Below, in pieces: positions 7,215-16,279 of a DNA stretch of 22,431 nt. The notes below the pieces were generated by a model, which worked only from the letters and a program-made list of their open reading frames with translations, had not been told where the DNA came from and searched no databases. The stretch's first letter is position 1. Every line of letters starts with the position of its first letter. A program made the position numbers and the translations under genes. The DNA is taken from positions 487 through 22,917 of the forward strand of contig DIME01000129.1 in NCBI GenBank assembly GCA_002425405.1. Direction: 5' to 3'. Origin of the DNA: Candidatus Accumulibacter vicinus. Its GTDB lineage: Bacteria; Pseudomonadota; Gammaproteobacteria; Burkholderiales; Rhodocyclaceae.

Positions 7215-7630
7215 TTCAGCGCTTTGCTGTGCAGCAGAGCGTCGCTGCCCCTGGCAGGAATGTACGCGATCTGTTGCCCTTCGATCTGCAGTATGTGCCC
7301 ATTGGGATCAGCCACCAATGCGGCCTTCTGCCCGGGCTTGATTCCCTTGCCTTCGATCGCCTGATCGGGGACACGAATCGTACACGCCTTCTGCGTACTC
7401 CGTTGTCGAACCTCGACATCGGTCATCCCGTTGCCGGCTGGTTTGACGCTGGCAACTGCCGCGTCCATCAGAGACTGCATCGCCATGAGCGGCAGGGCTG
7501 AAGCCATGACGACCACCGAACCGGTCAACAGCACGCTCACCGCCGACGCCTCCGAAACGCCGCGCGCGTGAACAGGTCCAACCGTTCCGACGATGAGACT
7601 CATGCAGCAGCAAGAAAGAAACGTTTTCAT
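7211..7630 (-). CDS. Small exported protein of unknown function, coupled to DUF2145
   Basis: A 139-residue protein that I do not recognise. It begins with a signal peptide (MKTFLSCCCMSLIVGTVGPV, probable cleavage after VHA). A second hydrophobic stretch follows (SVLLTGSVVVMASALPLMAM, about residues 31-50). The soluble C-terminal part holds VEVRQRSTQKACTIRVPDQA, GIKPGQKAALVADPNGHILQ and IEGQQIAYIPAR, which look like short beta strands. The start at 7630 is supported by GGAGG eight bases upstream. The four-base overlap with the DUF2145 gene and shared export signals indicate a two-gene operon. It could be a small envelope-anchored partner of the DUF2145 protein; that is inference only. Confidence 0.7.
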   Translation of the reverse strand: MKTFLSCCCMSLIVGTVGPVHARGVSEASAVSVLLTGSVVVMASALPLMAMQSLMDAAVASVKPAGNGMTDVEVRQRSTQKACTIRVPDQAIEGKGIKPGQKAALVADPNGHILQIEGQQIAYIPARGSDALLHSKALK

Positions 7631-8172
7631 TCTCCACACCTCCGATGAAAGATCCCGGGTCTCTTTGATGGTCATCTCCTCAGTCCCTGCCAGCCCCCTG
7701 AGACGGCTGCAGTTGACGCGCAGTGCTCGCTTATCCAGTGTAGCACCGCATCATGAGCGTCGGCGCGAGATTCTGCCATCGGTCCATGATGTCGGGGAAG
7801 CGTGTTCTGCGAGCTTTGCACCGGCACGGAGGCGTCCTCCGAGCAGAGCGTCCTTTTCGACCGGCAGAATCCGCACTGACCGGCCTTCCTTCCTGAGCCT
7901 GGCCAGCAGGGCCTGGATTTCCTGGCGGCGACCACTGTCGGCCAGTTTGGTGTACCAGATAGCAAATAACTATCCAATCCATATTTACAATCAATTTAAC
8001 CAACGGAACAGTTCTTCATAGAATGTCTTCATCGGGTTCCCGGGCAACCAGCCTCGGCTTCCCGAAAATCACTGAACGACGCTGCTCACGGGCATCGAGA
8101 AGAAAGACCCTCCGCACGGGAAGAGGTCGAACTTCTCCCCACCCCAACGCTTTCAACCCAGGAGAAACGACG
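7631..8172. other. Gene-poor region upstream of dps, with an ORF remnant and AT-rich promoter zone
   Basis: A minus-strand open frame (7751-7969, 72 codons) lacks a start codon but has codon choice like the real genes. It reads TKLADSGRRQEIQALLARLR and EGRSVRILPVEKDALLGGRL, then a degenerate tail. It looks like the remains of a small gene of unknown identity. The AT-rich stretch 7962-8020 between it and dps probably carries the dps promoter (TTTACA at about 7984), but I cannot place a -10 confidently. The leader from 8023 to 8172 is open in the dps frame but arginine-rich and not conserved-looking. Confidence 0.3.
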
Positions 8173-8667
8173 ATGAACGCCAAGAAAACCAAAACCCCTT
8201 CGATCAATATCGGCATCAGCGCCAGCGAGCGCGAAAAGATTGCCCATGGCCTGTCCGCCCTGCTGGCCGACAGTTACACGCTGTACCTGATGACGCACAA
8301 CTTCCACTGGAACGTTACGGGACCCATGTTCAATACCTTGCACCTGATGTTCATGGGCCAGTACACGGAACAGTGGAACGCGCTCGACGTCATCGCCGAG
8401 CGGATTCGCGCACTCGGCCACCCGGCTCCTGGCACCTACAAGGAGTTCAGCAGGATGAGCTCGATCAGCGAGGTGGAAGGGACGCCCAAGGCCACGGAGA
8501 TGATCCGGCACCTGGTGAACGCCCAGGAAGCCACGGCACGCACCGCGCGCGAGTTGTTCCCGGTGGTGAACGCCGCGAACGACCAGCCCACCGCCGATCT
8601 GCTCACCCAGCGTCTGGAAGTGCATGAAAAGACCGCCTGGATGCTCCGCAGTCTGCTCGAAGAGTAA
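8173..8667 (+). CDS. dps: Dps-family ferritin-like DNA-protection protein
   Basis: A 164-residue Dps/ferritin-like protein. Dps dodecamers oxidise and store iron using H2O2 and bind DNA in starvation. The ferroxidase signature is clear: THNFHWNVTGPMFNTLHLMF followed by QWNALDVIAERIRALGHPAP. His45, His57, Asp72 and Glu76 align with the E. coli ligands His51, His63, Asp78 and Glu82. The position equivalent to E. coli Asp67 is Met61, a variant also found in related Dps proteins. The Lys-rich N-terminus (MNAKKTKTPS) could contact DNA. AGGAG lies eight bases before the ATG at 8173. The long upstream in-frame extension is ignored because the protein from 8173 has normal family length. Confidence 0.93.
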   Translation: MNAKKTKTPSINIGISASEREKIAHGLSALLADSYTLYLMTHNFHWNVTGPMFNTLHLMFMGQYTEQWNALDVIAERIRALGHPAPGTYKEFSRMSSISEVEGTPKATEMIRHLVNAQEATARTARELFPVVNAANDQPTADLLTQRLEVHEKTAWMLRSLLEE

Positions 8668-8781
8668 GTTCCTGAATGAGCGATTGGCATCCGCGACTCA
8701 CGAACAGGAATCGACCTCAAGTGCCCGAACCCGGTTTTCGGTTGTCCAGCGCCGGGGGAATCTCGCGCGCATCATCCGGTA
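8668..8781. other. Convergent gap between dps and the RND pump gene
   Basis: A short gap between convergent genes. A weak inverted repeat CCGAA/TTCGG (about 8728-8745) is visible, without a T-run. No gene is seen. Confidence 0.2.
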
Positions 8782-11700
8782 TCAGGCGGAGGCTTGCGCA
8801 TGCGCATCCTCTCGCGAAAATCGATCGAGATAGAGGTAGATCACCGGCGTCAGGTAGAGCGTCAGGAATTGCGAGAGCAGCAGGCCACCGACCACCGCCA
8901 GACCGAGCGGTCGCCGGACTTCGGCGCCCGCACCGAGGCCGAGCGCGATCGGCAGGGTTCCGACCAGCGCCGCCATGGTGGTCATCATGATCGGCCGGAA
9001 GCGGATCAGGCAGGCCTCGAAGATCGCGTCGCGCGCGGCCATTCCCGCCTGCCGCTGCTGCGCCAGCGCAAAGTCGATCATCATGATGGCGTTCTTCTTG
9101 ACGATGCCGATCAGCATGATGACGCCGACGAAGGCGTAGAGACTGAGATCGACGCCAAAGAGCAGCAGCGTCAACAGCGCGCCGAGGCCCGCCGAGGGCA
9201 GCCCCGAAAGAATCGTCAGGGGGTGGATGAAACTTTCGTAGAGGATGCCGAGCACCAGGTACACCACCAGAATCGCCACCAGCAGCAGGATGCCGAGTCC
9301 CTGCTGTGACGACTGGAAGGCCTGTGCGGTGCCTTGCAGGCTGGTGTTCAGCGAGACCGGGATGCGCAGTTGCTGTTCGAGCCCCTTGATCCGGTCCACC
9401 GCTTCACCCAGCGATACCCCCGGCAACAGGTTGAACGACAAAGTGACCGACGGCAACTGCCCCTGATGGTTGACGGTCAGCGCCTGCGTCTTGCGACTGA
9501 AGCGCGCCACGGTGTCCAGCGGGATGAGTTTGCCGTTGCTGCTGCGCACATGGAGGCGTGACAGCGCTTCCGGATTGGCCTGGTATTCCGGGGCGACTTC
9601 GAGAATCACCTGGTACTGATTGGTCGCGCCGTAGATGGTTGACACCTGTCGCGCGCTGAATGCGCTCTGCAAGGCATCTTCCACCTGCCCATAACTGAGA
9701 CCGAGCGTCGCCAGCTTGTCGCGGTCGATGTCCAGCGCCAGCACCGGGCTGAGGTGGTTGAGGTTGTTGGTGACATCGACGAATCCGGGCAACTGGCGGA
9801 GACGTTCGGTCAAGGTGGCGGTCCATTGGTACAGCTCGCCGAGGTCGGTGTCCTGCAGGGTGTACTGATACTGCGCGGCGGTGAGCTGGCCGCCGATGCG
9901 GATGACTGGCGGATTCTGCATGTACACCTTGATTCCCGGCACTTCCGCCAGTTTGGGTCGCAGGCGCTGAATGATTTGATCGGGAGACGAGCGACGTTCC
10001 GAGCGGGGTTTGAGGATCATGAAAATGGTGCCGGTATTGGCCGTCGGGCGGATGCCGCCGGCACCCACCGCCGACATGAACGAGCGGATGTCGGGTTCCT
10101 GCGCGACGATTTCGGCGAGCGCGCGCTGATGTTTCACCATCGAGGCGAAGGACACGTCCTGTGCGCCTTCGGTGAAGGCAACGATCTGACCCGAGTCACC
10201 GCTCGGCAGGAAGTCCTTGGGCACCACGGTGAACAGATGGCCGGTGAGCAGCAGGGTGGCAAAGAAAACCGCCAGCACGCTGCGTGGGTGCGCCATCGCC
10301 AGCTTGAGGGTCCGCTCGTAGCCCGCGAGCAGGGCAACAAAAAAACGCTCGAAGATCTGGAACAGACGGCCATGCGTATCAGGCTCGGCGTGCTGGATGT
10401 AGCGACTGCAGAGCATCGGGGTCAGGGTCAGCGACACGAAACCGGAGACCAGGATGGCGACGCAGATGGTGACCGCGAATTCGTGCAGCAGACGGCCGAC
10501 GATGCCGCTCATGAAGAGCACCGGAATGAAAACGGCAATCAGCGAGAGGGTCATCGAAAGGATCGTGAAACCGATCTCGCGGGCGCCCTGGATCGCCGCC
10601 TCGAACGGTGTTTTGCCCTGTTCGACATGGCGGACGATATTCTCCAGCATCACGATCGCATCATCGACGACGAAGCCGACACTCAGAGTCAGCGCCAGCA
10701 GCGAAAGATTGTCGAGGCTGTAACCGAGGACGGCCATCGCCCCGAAGGTCCCGACCACCGAAATCGGCAGCGCCAGCGCCGGAATCAGTGTCGCCGAGAG
10801 ATTCCTCAGGAACAGCAGGATCACCAGGATCACCAGGAAGCCGGCCAGGATCAGCGTGAACTGGACGTCGTCGATCGCATCGCGGATCGAGACGCTGCGG
10901 TCGAAAAGCACTCTCATTTCGATCGCTGCCGGCAGCTTGGACTGGAACGACGGCAAGATACGCTTGATGGCATCGACCGTCTCGATGGTATTGGCGCCGG
11001 GCTGGCGCTGAACCGCCAGGACGATGGCACGCTTGTCGACGTTCCAGCTGGCGATCTTGTTGTTCTCGACGCTGTCGATCGGGGTGGCGACTTCGTCGAG
11101 CCGCACCGGCGCGCCATTTCGCCAGGCAACGATCAGTGGGCGGTAGGCCGCGGCGCTGGCAAGCTGTCCGCCATCCTTGATGGCAAAGGTCTGGCGGCTG
11201 CCATCAAGCTGGCCGATCGGCTGGTTGACGTTGTTCTGAACCAGCGCCTGTTGCAGTTCGTCGAGGCCGATTCCCCGGCTGGCGAGCTGGTCGGGGTTGG
11301 CCTGCACGCGCACGGCGAATTTCTGCGACCCGAAAATCAGCACCTGAGCGACCCCGGGAATCGTCGACAAACGCTGCGCGAGCTGGGTTTCCGCGTATTC
11401 GTTCACCAGCGACAGCGGCAGCGTCGGTGACAACATGGCGATGTAAAAGACCGGTGAGTCGGCCGGGTTGACCTTGCGCAACGACGGTGGCGCCGGCATG
11501 TTCGGCGGCAACTTGCGCAAGGCGGCGGAGATCGCCGATTGCACATCCTGCGCGGCCGCGTCGATGTTGCGTTCGAGCGAGAACTGCAGGGTGATCGAGG
11601 TCGATCCCTGGGCGCTCGTCGAGGTCATCGAATCGAGACCGGCAATGGTCGAGAATTGCCCTTCCAGGGGCGTGGCGACCGCCGCCGCCATGGTTTCCGG

Positions 11701-11865
11701 GGAGGCGCCGGGCAGATTGGCGGTCACGGCAATGGTCGGGAAATCGACCGTCGGCAATTCGGAAACCGGCAGGGCACGGTAGCCGATCAAGCCGAAAATG
11801 AGGAACGCCGCCATCAGCAGCGTGGTCATGACCGGGCGGCGAATACAGAGTTCAGGCAGATTCAT
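8782..11865 (-). CDS. RND multidrug efflux permease (MdtB/MdtC-like)
   Basis: A 1027-residue resistance-nodulation-division pump, which exchanges protons for drugs across the inner membrane as a trimer. The N-terminus MNLPELCIRRPVMTTLLMAA and the following LPVSELPTVDFPTIAVTANL, PGASPETMAAAVATPLE block are typical of the MdtB/MdtC/MuxB branch. The proton-relay helix carries the paired aspartates in SVGFVVDDAIVMLENIVRH, and the GSTSITLQFSLERNIDAAAQ and SMTLSLIAVFIPVLFMSGI motifs are intact. The second half has the matching repeat (FVGVIMLIGIVKKNAIMMID, RLRPIMMTT-type end). Length is normal. The start overlaps the adaptor gene by four bases, so the two are coupled. MdtBC-type pumps usually have two permeases; only one is encoded here, and no outer-membrane channel gene follows. 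Confidence 0.95.
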   Translation of the reverse strand: MNLPELCIRRPVMTTLLMAAFLIFGLIGYRALPVSELPTVDFPTIAVTANLPGASPETMAAAVATPLEGQFSTIAGLDSMTSTSAQGSTSITLQFSLERNIDAAAQDVQSAISAALRKLPPNMPAPPSLRKVNPADSPVFYIAMLSPTLPLSLVNEYAETQLAQRLSTIPGVAQVLIFGSQKFAVRVQANPDQLASRGIGLDELQQALVQNNVNQPIGQLDGSRQTFAIKDGGQLASAAAYRPLIVAWRNGAPVRLDEVATPIDSVENNKIASWNVDKRAIVLAVQRQPGANTIETVDAIKRILPSFQSKLPAAIEMRVLFDRSVSIRDAIDDVQFTLILAGFLVILVILLFLRNLSATLIPALALPISVVGTFGAMAVLGYSLDNLSLLALTLSVGFVVDDAIVMLENIVRHVEQGKTPFEAAIQGAREIGFTILSMTLSLIAVFIPVLFMSGIVGRLLHEFAVTICVAILVSGFVSLTLTPMLCSRYIQHAEPDTHGRLFQIFERFFVALLAGYERTLKLAMAHPRSVLAVFFATLLLTGHLFTVVPKDFLPSGDSGQIVAFTEGAQDVSFASMVKHQRALAEIVAQEPDIRSFMSAVGAGGIRPTANTGTIFMILKPRSERRSSPDQIIQRLRPKLAEVPGIKVYMQNPPVIRIGGQLTAAQYQYTLQDTDLGELYQWTATLTERLRQLPGFVDVTNNLNHLSPVLALDIDRDKLATLGLSYGQVEDALQSAFSARQVSTIYGATNQYQVILEVAPEYQANPEALSRLHVRSSNGKLIPLDTVARFSRKTQALTVNHQGQLPSVTLSFNLLPGVSLGEAVDRIKGLEQQLRIPVSLNTSLQGTAQAFQSSQQGLGILLLVAILVVYLVLGILYESFIHPLTILSGLPSAGLGALLTLLLFGVDLSLYAFVGVIMLIGIVKKNAIMMIDFALAQQRQAGMAARDAIFEACLIRFRPIMMTTMAALVGTLPIALGLGAGAEVRRPLGLAVVGGLLLSQFLTLYLTPVIYLYLDRFSREDAHAQASA

Positions 11866-13055
11866 CTGGCGCTGCCGCCCGGCTGGGCGGCCGGCATTGG
11901 CGTGGCGGCAGTTTGGTCGGTGCTGGCCGCTGCCGGCTGCGCGGGTTTCACCTGCACCAGCGATCCGGGGGCCAGTCTGAGCTGGCCGTCGGTGACGACC
12001 GTCTCATCGCTGGCAACGCCCTGGCCGATCGCCGAGAGGCCACGGTAGCTGGCCGACACCTCGATCTTCCTGGGTTCCACGGTGTTGTCCGGCCGGACGA
12101 CAAACAGGAAGTTGCCGTCCGGCCCCTGCTGGACGGCTTCCGTGGGAACGACCACGGCGTTGCTCAGGGTGGCGAGAGAGAGGCTGACCTGCAGAAATTG
12201 TCCCGGGATCAGTTGTTCTTCACGATTTTCCAGCAGGGCCTTCATCTGGATGGTGCCGGTGCTGACATCGACGGTGTTGTCGAGAAACCTCACCGTTGCT
12301 GCGAAACGCCGCTCCCGGTTACCGGGAATCGTCACGCTGGCGGGCATGTCGCCGCTTGCCATGGCCTCTCGCACGCGCGGGAGATGCTTCTCGGGGATCG
12401 AAAAAGTCACGTAGAGCGGCTGCACGCGATTGACCACGGCCAGCACCGTTTCATTCATCTTGACCGCCGAACCGGGAAACACCAGGCGCGCGCCGACCAC
12501 GCCCGCAAATGGAGCGCGGATGCGGGTGTAGGCGAGTTGGCGCCTGGCCAGTTCCAGAGCGGCCTGGTCGGCCTTCACCGTCGCGCTGGCTGCGGTTTCG
12601 CCAGTGCGCAGTTCGTTGACCTTTTCCTCGGATACGAAGCCGCGTCCCTGCAGGGCCAGATAGCGCTGCACGTCGGCCCTGGCCTTGGCGAGCTGGGCTT
12701 CGCTCCGGGCCAGATTGGCCTGCGCCTGCAGCCGCCGTGACTCGAAGTCGCCGGGGTCGAGCCGGACCAGAACCTCGCCCTGTCGGACAGGTTGCCCTGC
12801 GCTGTAGTCTACCGCCAGAACCTGTCCGTCCAGCCGTGCCTTCAAGGTCACGCTTTCGTACGCTTCAGCGCGTCCCACCACCTCCAGCAGAATGGGAATA
12901 TCGCCGAGCGTCGCCCTGGCCACGGTCACCGGCACCGGCGAAGCAGTCCTGACGACCGCGCTGGCGTTGCTCTGACGAGTGCTCTGATACCAGTATCCTG
13001 TACCGGCAACGCTGGCCGCGATCACGGCCAGCAACAGCATCTTGGATCTTGTCAT
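11862..13055 (-). CDS. RND periplasmic adaptor (membrane-fusion) protein, MdtA-like
   Basis: A 397-residue adaptor that joins an RND pump to an outer-membrane channel. Residues 5-24 form a single membrane anchor or uncleaved signal (KMLLLAVIAASVAGTGYWYQ). The first half of the lipoyl domain (ARLDGQVLAVDYSAGQPVRQ GEVLVRLDP) is followed by a helical hairpin (about 108-170, SRRLQAQANLARSEAQLAKA onward). Then come the second lipoyl half (YTRIRAPFAGVVGARLVFPG), a beta barrel (PLYVTFSIPEKHLPRVRE) and the membrane-proximal domain (VVVPTEAVQQGPDGNFLFVV). The C-terminal tail is Ala/Pro/Gln-rich. It is the first gene of the pump operon and is divergent from the FtsX-type permease gene, leaving about 116 bases for two promoters. 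The ATG at 13055 has only a weak ribosome-binding site. Confidence 0.95.
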   Translation of the reverse strand: MTRSKMLLLAVIAASVAGTGYWYQSTRQSNASAVVRTASPVPVTVARATLGDIPILLEVVGRAEAYESVTLKARLDGQVLAVDYSAGQPVRQGEVLVRLDPGDFESRRLQAQANLARSEAQLAKARADVQRYLALQGRGFVSEEKVNELRTGETAASATVKADQAALELARRQLAYTRIRAPFAGVVGARLVFPGSAVKMNETVLAVVNRVQPLYVTFSIPEKHLPRVREAMASGDMPASVTIPGNRERRFAATVRFLDNTVDVSTGTIQMKALLENREEQLIPGQFLQVSLSLATLSNAVVVPTEAVQQGPDGNFLFVVRPDNTVEPRKIEVSASYRGLSAIGQGVASDETVVTDGQLRLAPGSLVQVKPAQPAAASTDQTAATPMPAAQPGGSAR

Positions 13056-13171
13056 TTGGCGTTACCATAACCGTCGGAAACAGGACGAAGAGAGTGAGAG
13101 ACAGGGGAAGGGTTGTACTCCGAACATCCTGCCGTGGTCAAGTCAGCAAGGTATTCTCGAACGGGCAATTC

Positions 13172-15715
13172 ATGCGATTCCTGCAGTTGTGGTCCTTCTC
13201 CTGGCGAATGTTCCGGCGCGACGCACGCAGCGGAGAGTTGCGCCTGCTGGCGGCAGCTCTGGCGGTTGCCGTGGCCGCCCTGACGGCAGTGGGTTTTTTT
13301 GCCGACCGCGTGCATCAGGCGCTCGACCGCGAGTCTCACCAACTGCTCGGCGCCGATCTGTTGCTGACCGCCGATCATCCGTGGCCGCGAGCCCTGGTCG
13401 ACGAGGCACGCGCGCGCGGCCTGCAGGTGGTCGAGACCCGCACCTTCCCGAGCATGGTGACACGCGGCGAGCGTGACGGGCTGCGTGCGCAGCTTGCCGA
13501 GATCAAGGCGGTCGGTGCCGCTTATCCGCTGCGCGGCACCCTGCGCATTGCGCCGGCGCTCAATGTTCCGGATGCACCGGCGCGTGGCGTGCCGGCTGCC
13601 GGAACGATCTGGATCGACGAGCGTCTGGCCTCGGCGCTGGGCGCGCGTGTCGGCGACCTGATCGTCGTCGGGCAAAGTGCTTTGCGCCTCGATGCCATCC
13701 TGACGCTGGAACCGGATCGCGGCATCAACTTCTTCAGCGTCGCGCCGCGCCTGTTGATGAACCTCGACGATCTGCCGGCCACCGCCCTGCTGCAGGTCGG
13801 CAGCCGCGTCGGCTACCGCCTGTTGCTGGCTGGCGAGCAGTCGCTGGTGAAACGTTTTCAGCGCGACCTCAAGCCACGCCTGACGCGTGGGCAGCGCATC
13901 GAAGACCCGCAGAACGGCCGCCCGGAGATCCGTACCGCGCTCGAACGGGCGCAGAAATTCCTTGGTCTTTCGGCGCTGCTGACGGTGGTGCTGGCGGCGG
14001 TGGCGGTGGCGCTGGCGTCGCGACGCTACGGGCAACGCCATCTCGACCCCTGCGCCGTGATGCGCTGTCTGGGCGCGACACAATCCTTGCTGTTGCGCCT
14101 GTACCTGGGCCAGTTTGCCGTGCTCGGCGTACTCGCGGCGAGCGTTGGCTGCGCGCTCGGCTACCTCGCCCATTTCGTCCTGCATGCCTGGCTCGCGCAG
14201 TTGCTGGCGACGCCACTGCCGCCGCCGGGCCTGCTGCCGGCCGTGCAGGGGGTGGCGGTCGGCCTGCTGCTGCTTTTCGGTTTTGCCGTGCCGCCCCTGC
14301 TGCAGCTCAAGAAAGTGTCGACGCTGCGGGTTCTGCGCCGCGAACTGGGCCCTCCGCGCAGCGGTCTGCTCGGCGGCTATCTGCTCGGCTTCCTGGCGCT
14401 GGCTGGCCTGATGTTCTGGGTGGCCGGCGAAGTCGAGCTGGGTGCCTACGTGGTCGGCGGCTTCAGCGCCGCGCTGATCGTCTTTGCGCTGATTGCCCGT
14501 CTGGCTGTCCGACTGGCGGCCGCGCTGCGTGGCGGCGGGCGATCCGCCGGCGCGGGCGGAATCGGCTGGCGTTATGGGCTGGCGAGCCTGGAACGGCGAG
14601 CGGCCACCAGCGTCGTCCAGATCGTCGCGCTGGCACTCGGCCTGATGGCGCTGTTGCTGCTGACCGTGACGCGCGGCGAGTTGCTCGACGCCTGGCGGCG
14701 GAGCGTTCCCCCCGACGCACCGAACCGCTTTGTCGTCAATATCCAGCCCGACCAGGTCAAACCGGTACACGCGCTGCTGCGGGCGCAGGGCCTGGCGGCC
14801 GAGCTGGCGCCGATGGTGCGCGGGCGATTGACGCACATCAACGGCGTCGAAGTCAGTGCCGCAAGTTACACGGACGATCGCGCACAGCGCCTGGTCGACC
14901 GTGAGTTCAATCTGTCGATGCGCGCCGATCTGCCGGAAGGCAACCGACTCAGTGGCGGGCGCTGGTTTTCTCCCGCCGAAGTCGCTGGCCGGGGGGGCGA
15001 GGCGGCCGCATCGGTCGAGGATGGGCTGGCGAAAACACTCGGACTGTCCGTCGGCGATCGCATCGATTTCGTCGTTGCCGGCGAGAAGGTCGGCATGACG
15101 GTGGTTGGATTGCGCAAGGTCAACTGGGACACCATGCGCGTCAATTTCTTTGTCCTGACGCCGCCATCGGTCCTGCAAGGCTACCCGGCAAGCTGGATCA
15201 CCAGTGTATATTTTCCCCCGGAGAAGGCGGAGTTCGTCAATCGACTGATTCGCGAATTTCCCAACCTCACGGTCATCGACGTTGCCGCGATCCTGCGCCA
15301 GTTGCAATCGATCATGGATCAGGTGGCACAGGCGGTGCAGTTCGTATTTCTGTTCACGCTGGCTGCCGGAGTCATCGTTCTCTACGCGGCGCTGGCCTCG
15401 GCGGCGGAAGAGCGGCGCTACGAGCTGGCGGTGATGCGCGCCCTCGGAGCGCGCCGGGAACAGCTCAGGCGGGCCTTGCTGGCCGAGTTCGCCGCGATTG
15501 GCGGGCTTTCCGGGCTGATTGCCGCGCTCGGAGCGATCGCTGTCGGCCAGTTTCTGGCGCGCCAGGTGTTTCGCTTCGAGGTGGCGGTCGATCTATGGCT
15601 GTTACCGGCAGCGATCTGCGCTGGCGCCTTGCTGGTCAGCACCGCCGGCTGGTTTGCCGCCACCAGATTGCTGCAGAGCGCACCACTGGAAGCGCTGCGC
15701 GGCGGCAGCGCGTGA
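13172..15715 (+). CDS. FtsX-like ABC transporter permease (YbbP-type)
   Basis: An 847-residue permease with two FtsX modules, the large type represented by E. coli YbbP. These normally pair with an ABC ATPase (YbbA) and are thought to move lipids or lipid-anchored molecules by mechanotransmission. TM1 lies at about residues 22-45 (RLLAAALAVAVAALTAVGFF), followed by a periplasmic domain (SHQLLGADLLLTADHPWP onward). A central group of helices follows (LLTVVLAAVAVALASRRYGQ, then LGQFAVLGVLAASVGCALGY), then a second periplasmic domain (RFVVNIQPDQVKPVHALLRA) and C-terminal helices with YELAVMRALGARREQLRRAL, the conserved FtsX cytoplasmic loop. The start at 13172 gives the normal N-terminus, but its ribosome-binding site is poor. 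No ATPase gene is adjacent, which is unusual for this family. Confidence 0.9.
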   Translation: MRFLQLWSFSWRMFRRDARSGELRLLAAALAVAVAALTAVGFFADRVHQALDRESHQLLGADLLLTADHPWPRALVDEARARGLQVVETRTFPSMVTRGERDGLRAQLAEIKAVGAAYPLRGTLRIAPALNVPDAPARGVPAAGTIWIDERLASALGARVGDLIVVGQSALRLDAILTLEPDRGINFFSVAPRLLMNLDDLPATALLQVGSRVGYRLLLAGEQSLVKRFQRDLKPRLTRGQRIEDPQNGRPEIRTALERAQKFLGLSALLTVVLAAVAVALASRRYGQRHLDPCAVMRCLGATQSLLLRLYLGQFAVLGVLAASVGCALGYLAHFVLHAWLAQLLATPLPPPGLLPAVQGVAVGLLLLFGFAVPPLLQLKKVSTLRVLRRELGPPRSGLLGGYLLGFLALAGLMFWVAGEVELGAYVVGGFSAALIVFALIARLAVRLAAALRGGGRSAGAGGIGWRYGLASLERRAATSVVQIVALALGLMALLLLTVTRGELLDAWRRSVPPDAPNRFVVNIQPDQVKPVHALLRAQGLAAELAPMVRGRLTHINGVEVSAASYTDDRAQRLVDREFNLSMRADLPEGNRLSGGRWFSPAEVAGRGGEAAASVEDGLAKTLGLSVGDRIDFVVAGEKVGMTVVGLRKVNWDTMRVNFFVLTPPSVLQGYPASWITSVYFPPEKAEFVNRLIREFPNLTVIDVAAILRQLQSIMDQVAQAVQFVFLFTLAAGVIVLYAALASAAEERRYELAVMRALGARREQLRRALLAEFAAIGGLSGLIAALGAIAVGQFLARQVFRFEVAVDLWLLPAAICAGALLVSTAGWFAATRLLQSAPLEALRGGSA

Positions 15716-15746
15716 CCTCTGCGGGCGATCCAGGTAACATCGCCGA

Positions 15747-16007
15747 ATGCCCAAACCCTTACGCATGCGAGTTACGCCGAAAGTCCTGTGCTATGCGCTG
15801 CTCGACGTTGCGGGCATGCTGGTTCTGGCGAGTGGCGCGATGTGGCTTGCCCGGGGTCAGACGCTGTTCATTCCCGATTTTCCGGCCAGCACGCCAGGCG
15901 CAGTGCTTTCCGTCGTCGGCGGCATTGCCCTGATGGTCTGGGCTGTCGCCGGCATCCTGCGCGAGCTGATCGCTCAGCCGACGGACCAGCGCGCAGATCC
16001 GACCTGA
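15747..16007 (+). CDS. Small two-TM membrane protein, unknown
   Basis: An 86-residue protein that I do not recognise. It has two hydrophobic segments, VLCYALLDVAGMLVLASGAM (about residues 13-32) and PGAVLSVVGGIALMVWAVAG (50-69), separated by a short loop (FIPDFPAST) with a polar tail (LIAQPTDQRADPT). It lies 31 bases after the permease gene on the same strand and is probably co-transcribed. The start could instead be the ATG at 15765. AGG-TAA about 11 bases upstream of 15747 is a modest ribosome-binding site. A link to the permease is suggested only by proximity. Confidence 0.65.
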   Translation: MPKPLRMRVTPKVLCYALLDVAGMLVLASGAMWLARGQTLFIPDFPASTPGAVLSVVGGIALMVWAVAGILRELIAQPTDQRADPT

Positions 16008-16024
16008 AACGCTTCGCCGAGGAC

Positions 16025-16045
16025 TTGACCGTGCATGGCGGTCAA
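16025..16045 (+). repeat. Inverted repeat in the gap before the peroxidase gene
   Basis: TTGACCG (16025-16031) and CGGTCAA (16039-16045) pair perfectly around a 7-base loop. No T-run follows. It could be a weak terminator for the permease unit or a protein-binding palindrome. The rest of 16008-16279 shows no gene. Confidence 0.3.
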
Positions 16046-16279
16046 CCGTCACGCATCTGGGCATGGACATGAGCCGCTCGATTCAGGCGGGCGCCACGGC
16101 GCACTTCCCGCAAGGGAAACGGTCATGACTGACTGCTCGGCGTGGTGTCGCGCGGCGACATTCTGCGCAACTTGTAAGGTCTTGAGGCGTCGAGAGACTA
16201 ACCGCCACGATCGCTGAATCGCCATGTCCCGGCTTTCGGCGCGTTCCCCATCTTGATGACCACACTGGAGACCCTATTC

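Noticed and set aside
6063..7364. A 433-codon plus-strand open frame over the DUF2145 gene
   Set aside because: Antisense to two well-supported minus-strand genes with signal peptides and family motifs; no own motif.
8641..8781. Intrinsic terminator after dps
   Set aside because: Only 5-bp inverted repeats and no T-run are present.
9754..11430. A 558-codon plus-strand open frame within the RND gene
   Set aside because: Antisense shadow rich in Asp/Arg/Gln/His; the RND permease on the other strand is unambiguous.
13052..15307. A 751-codon open frame on the minus strand
   Set aside because: Gln/Arg/His-rich antisense shadow of the FtsX-type permease gene; no domain is visible.
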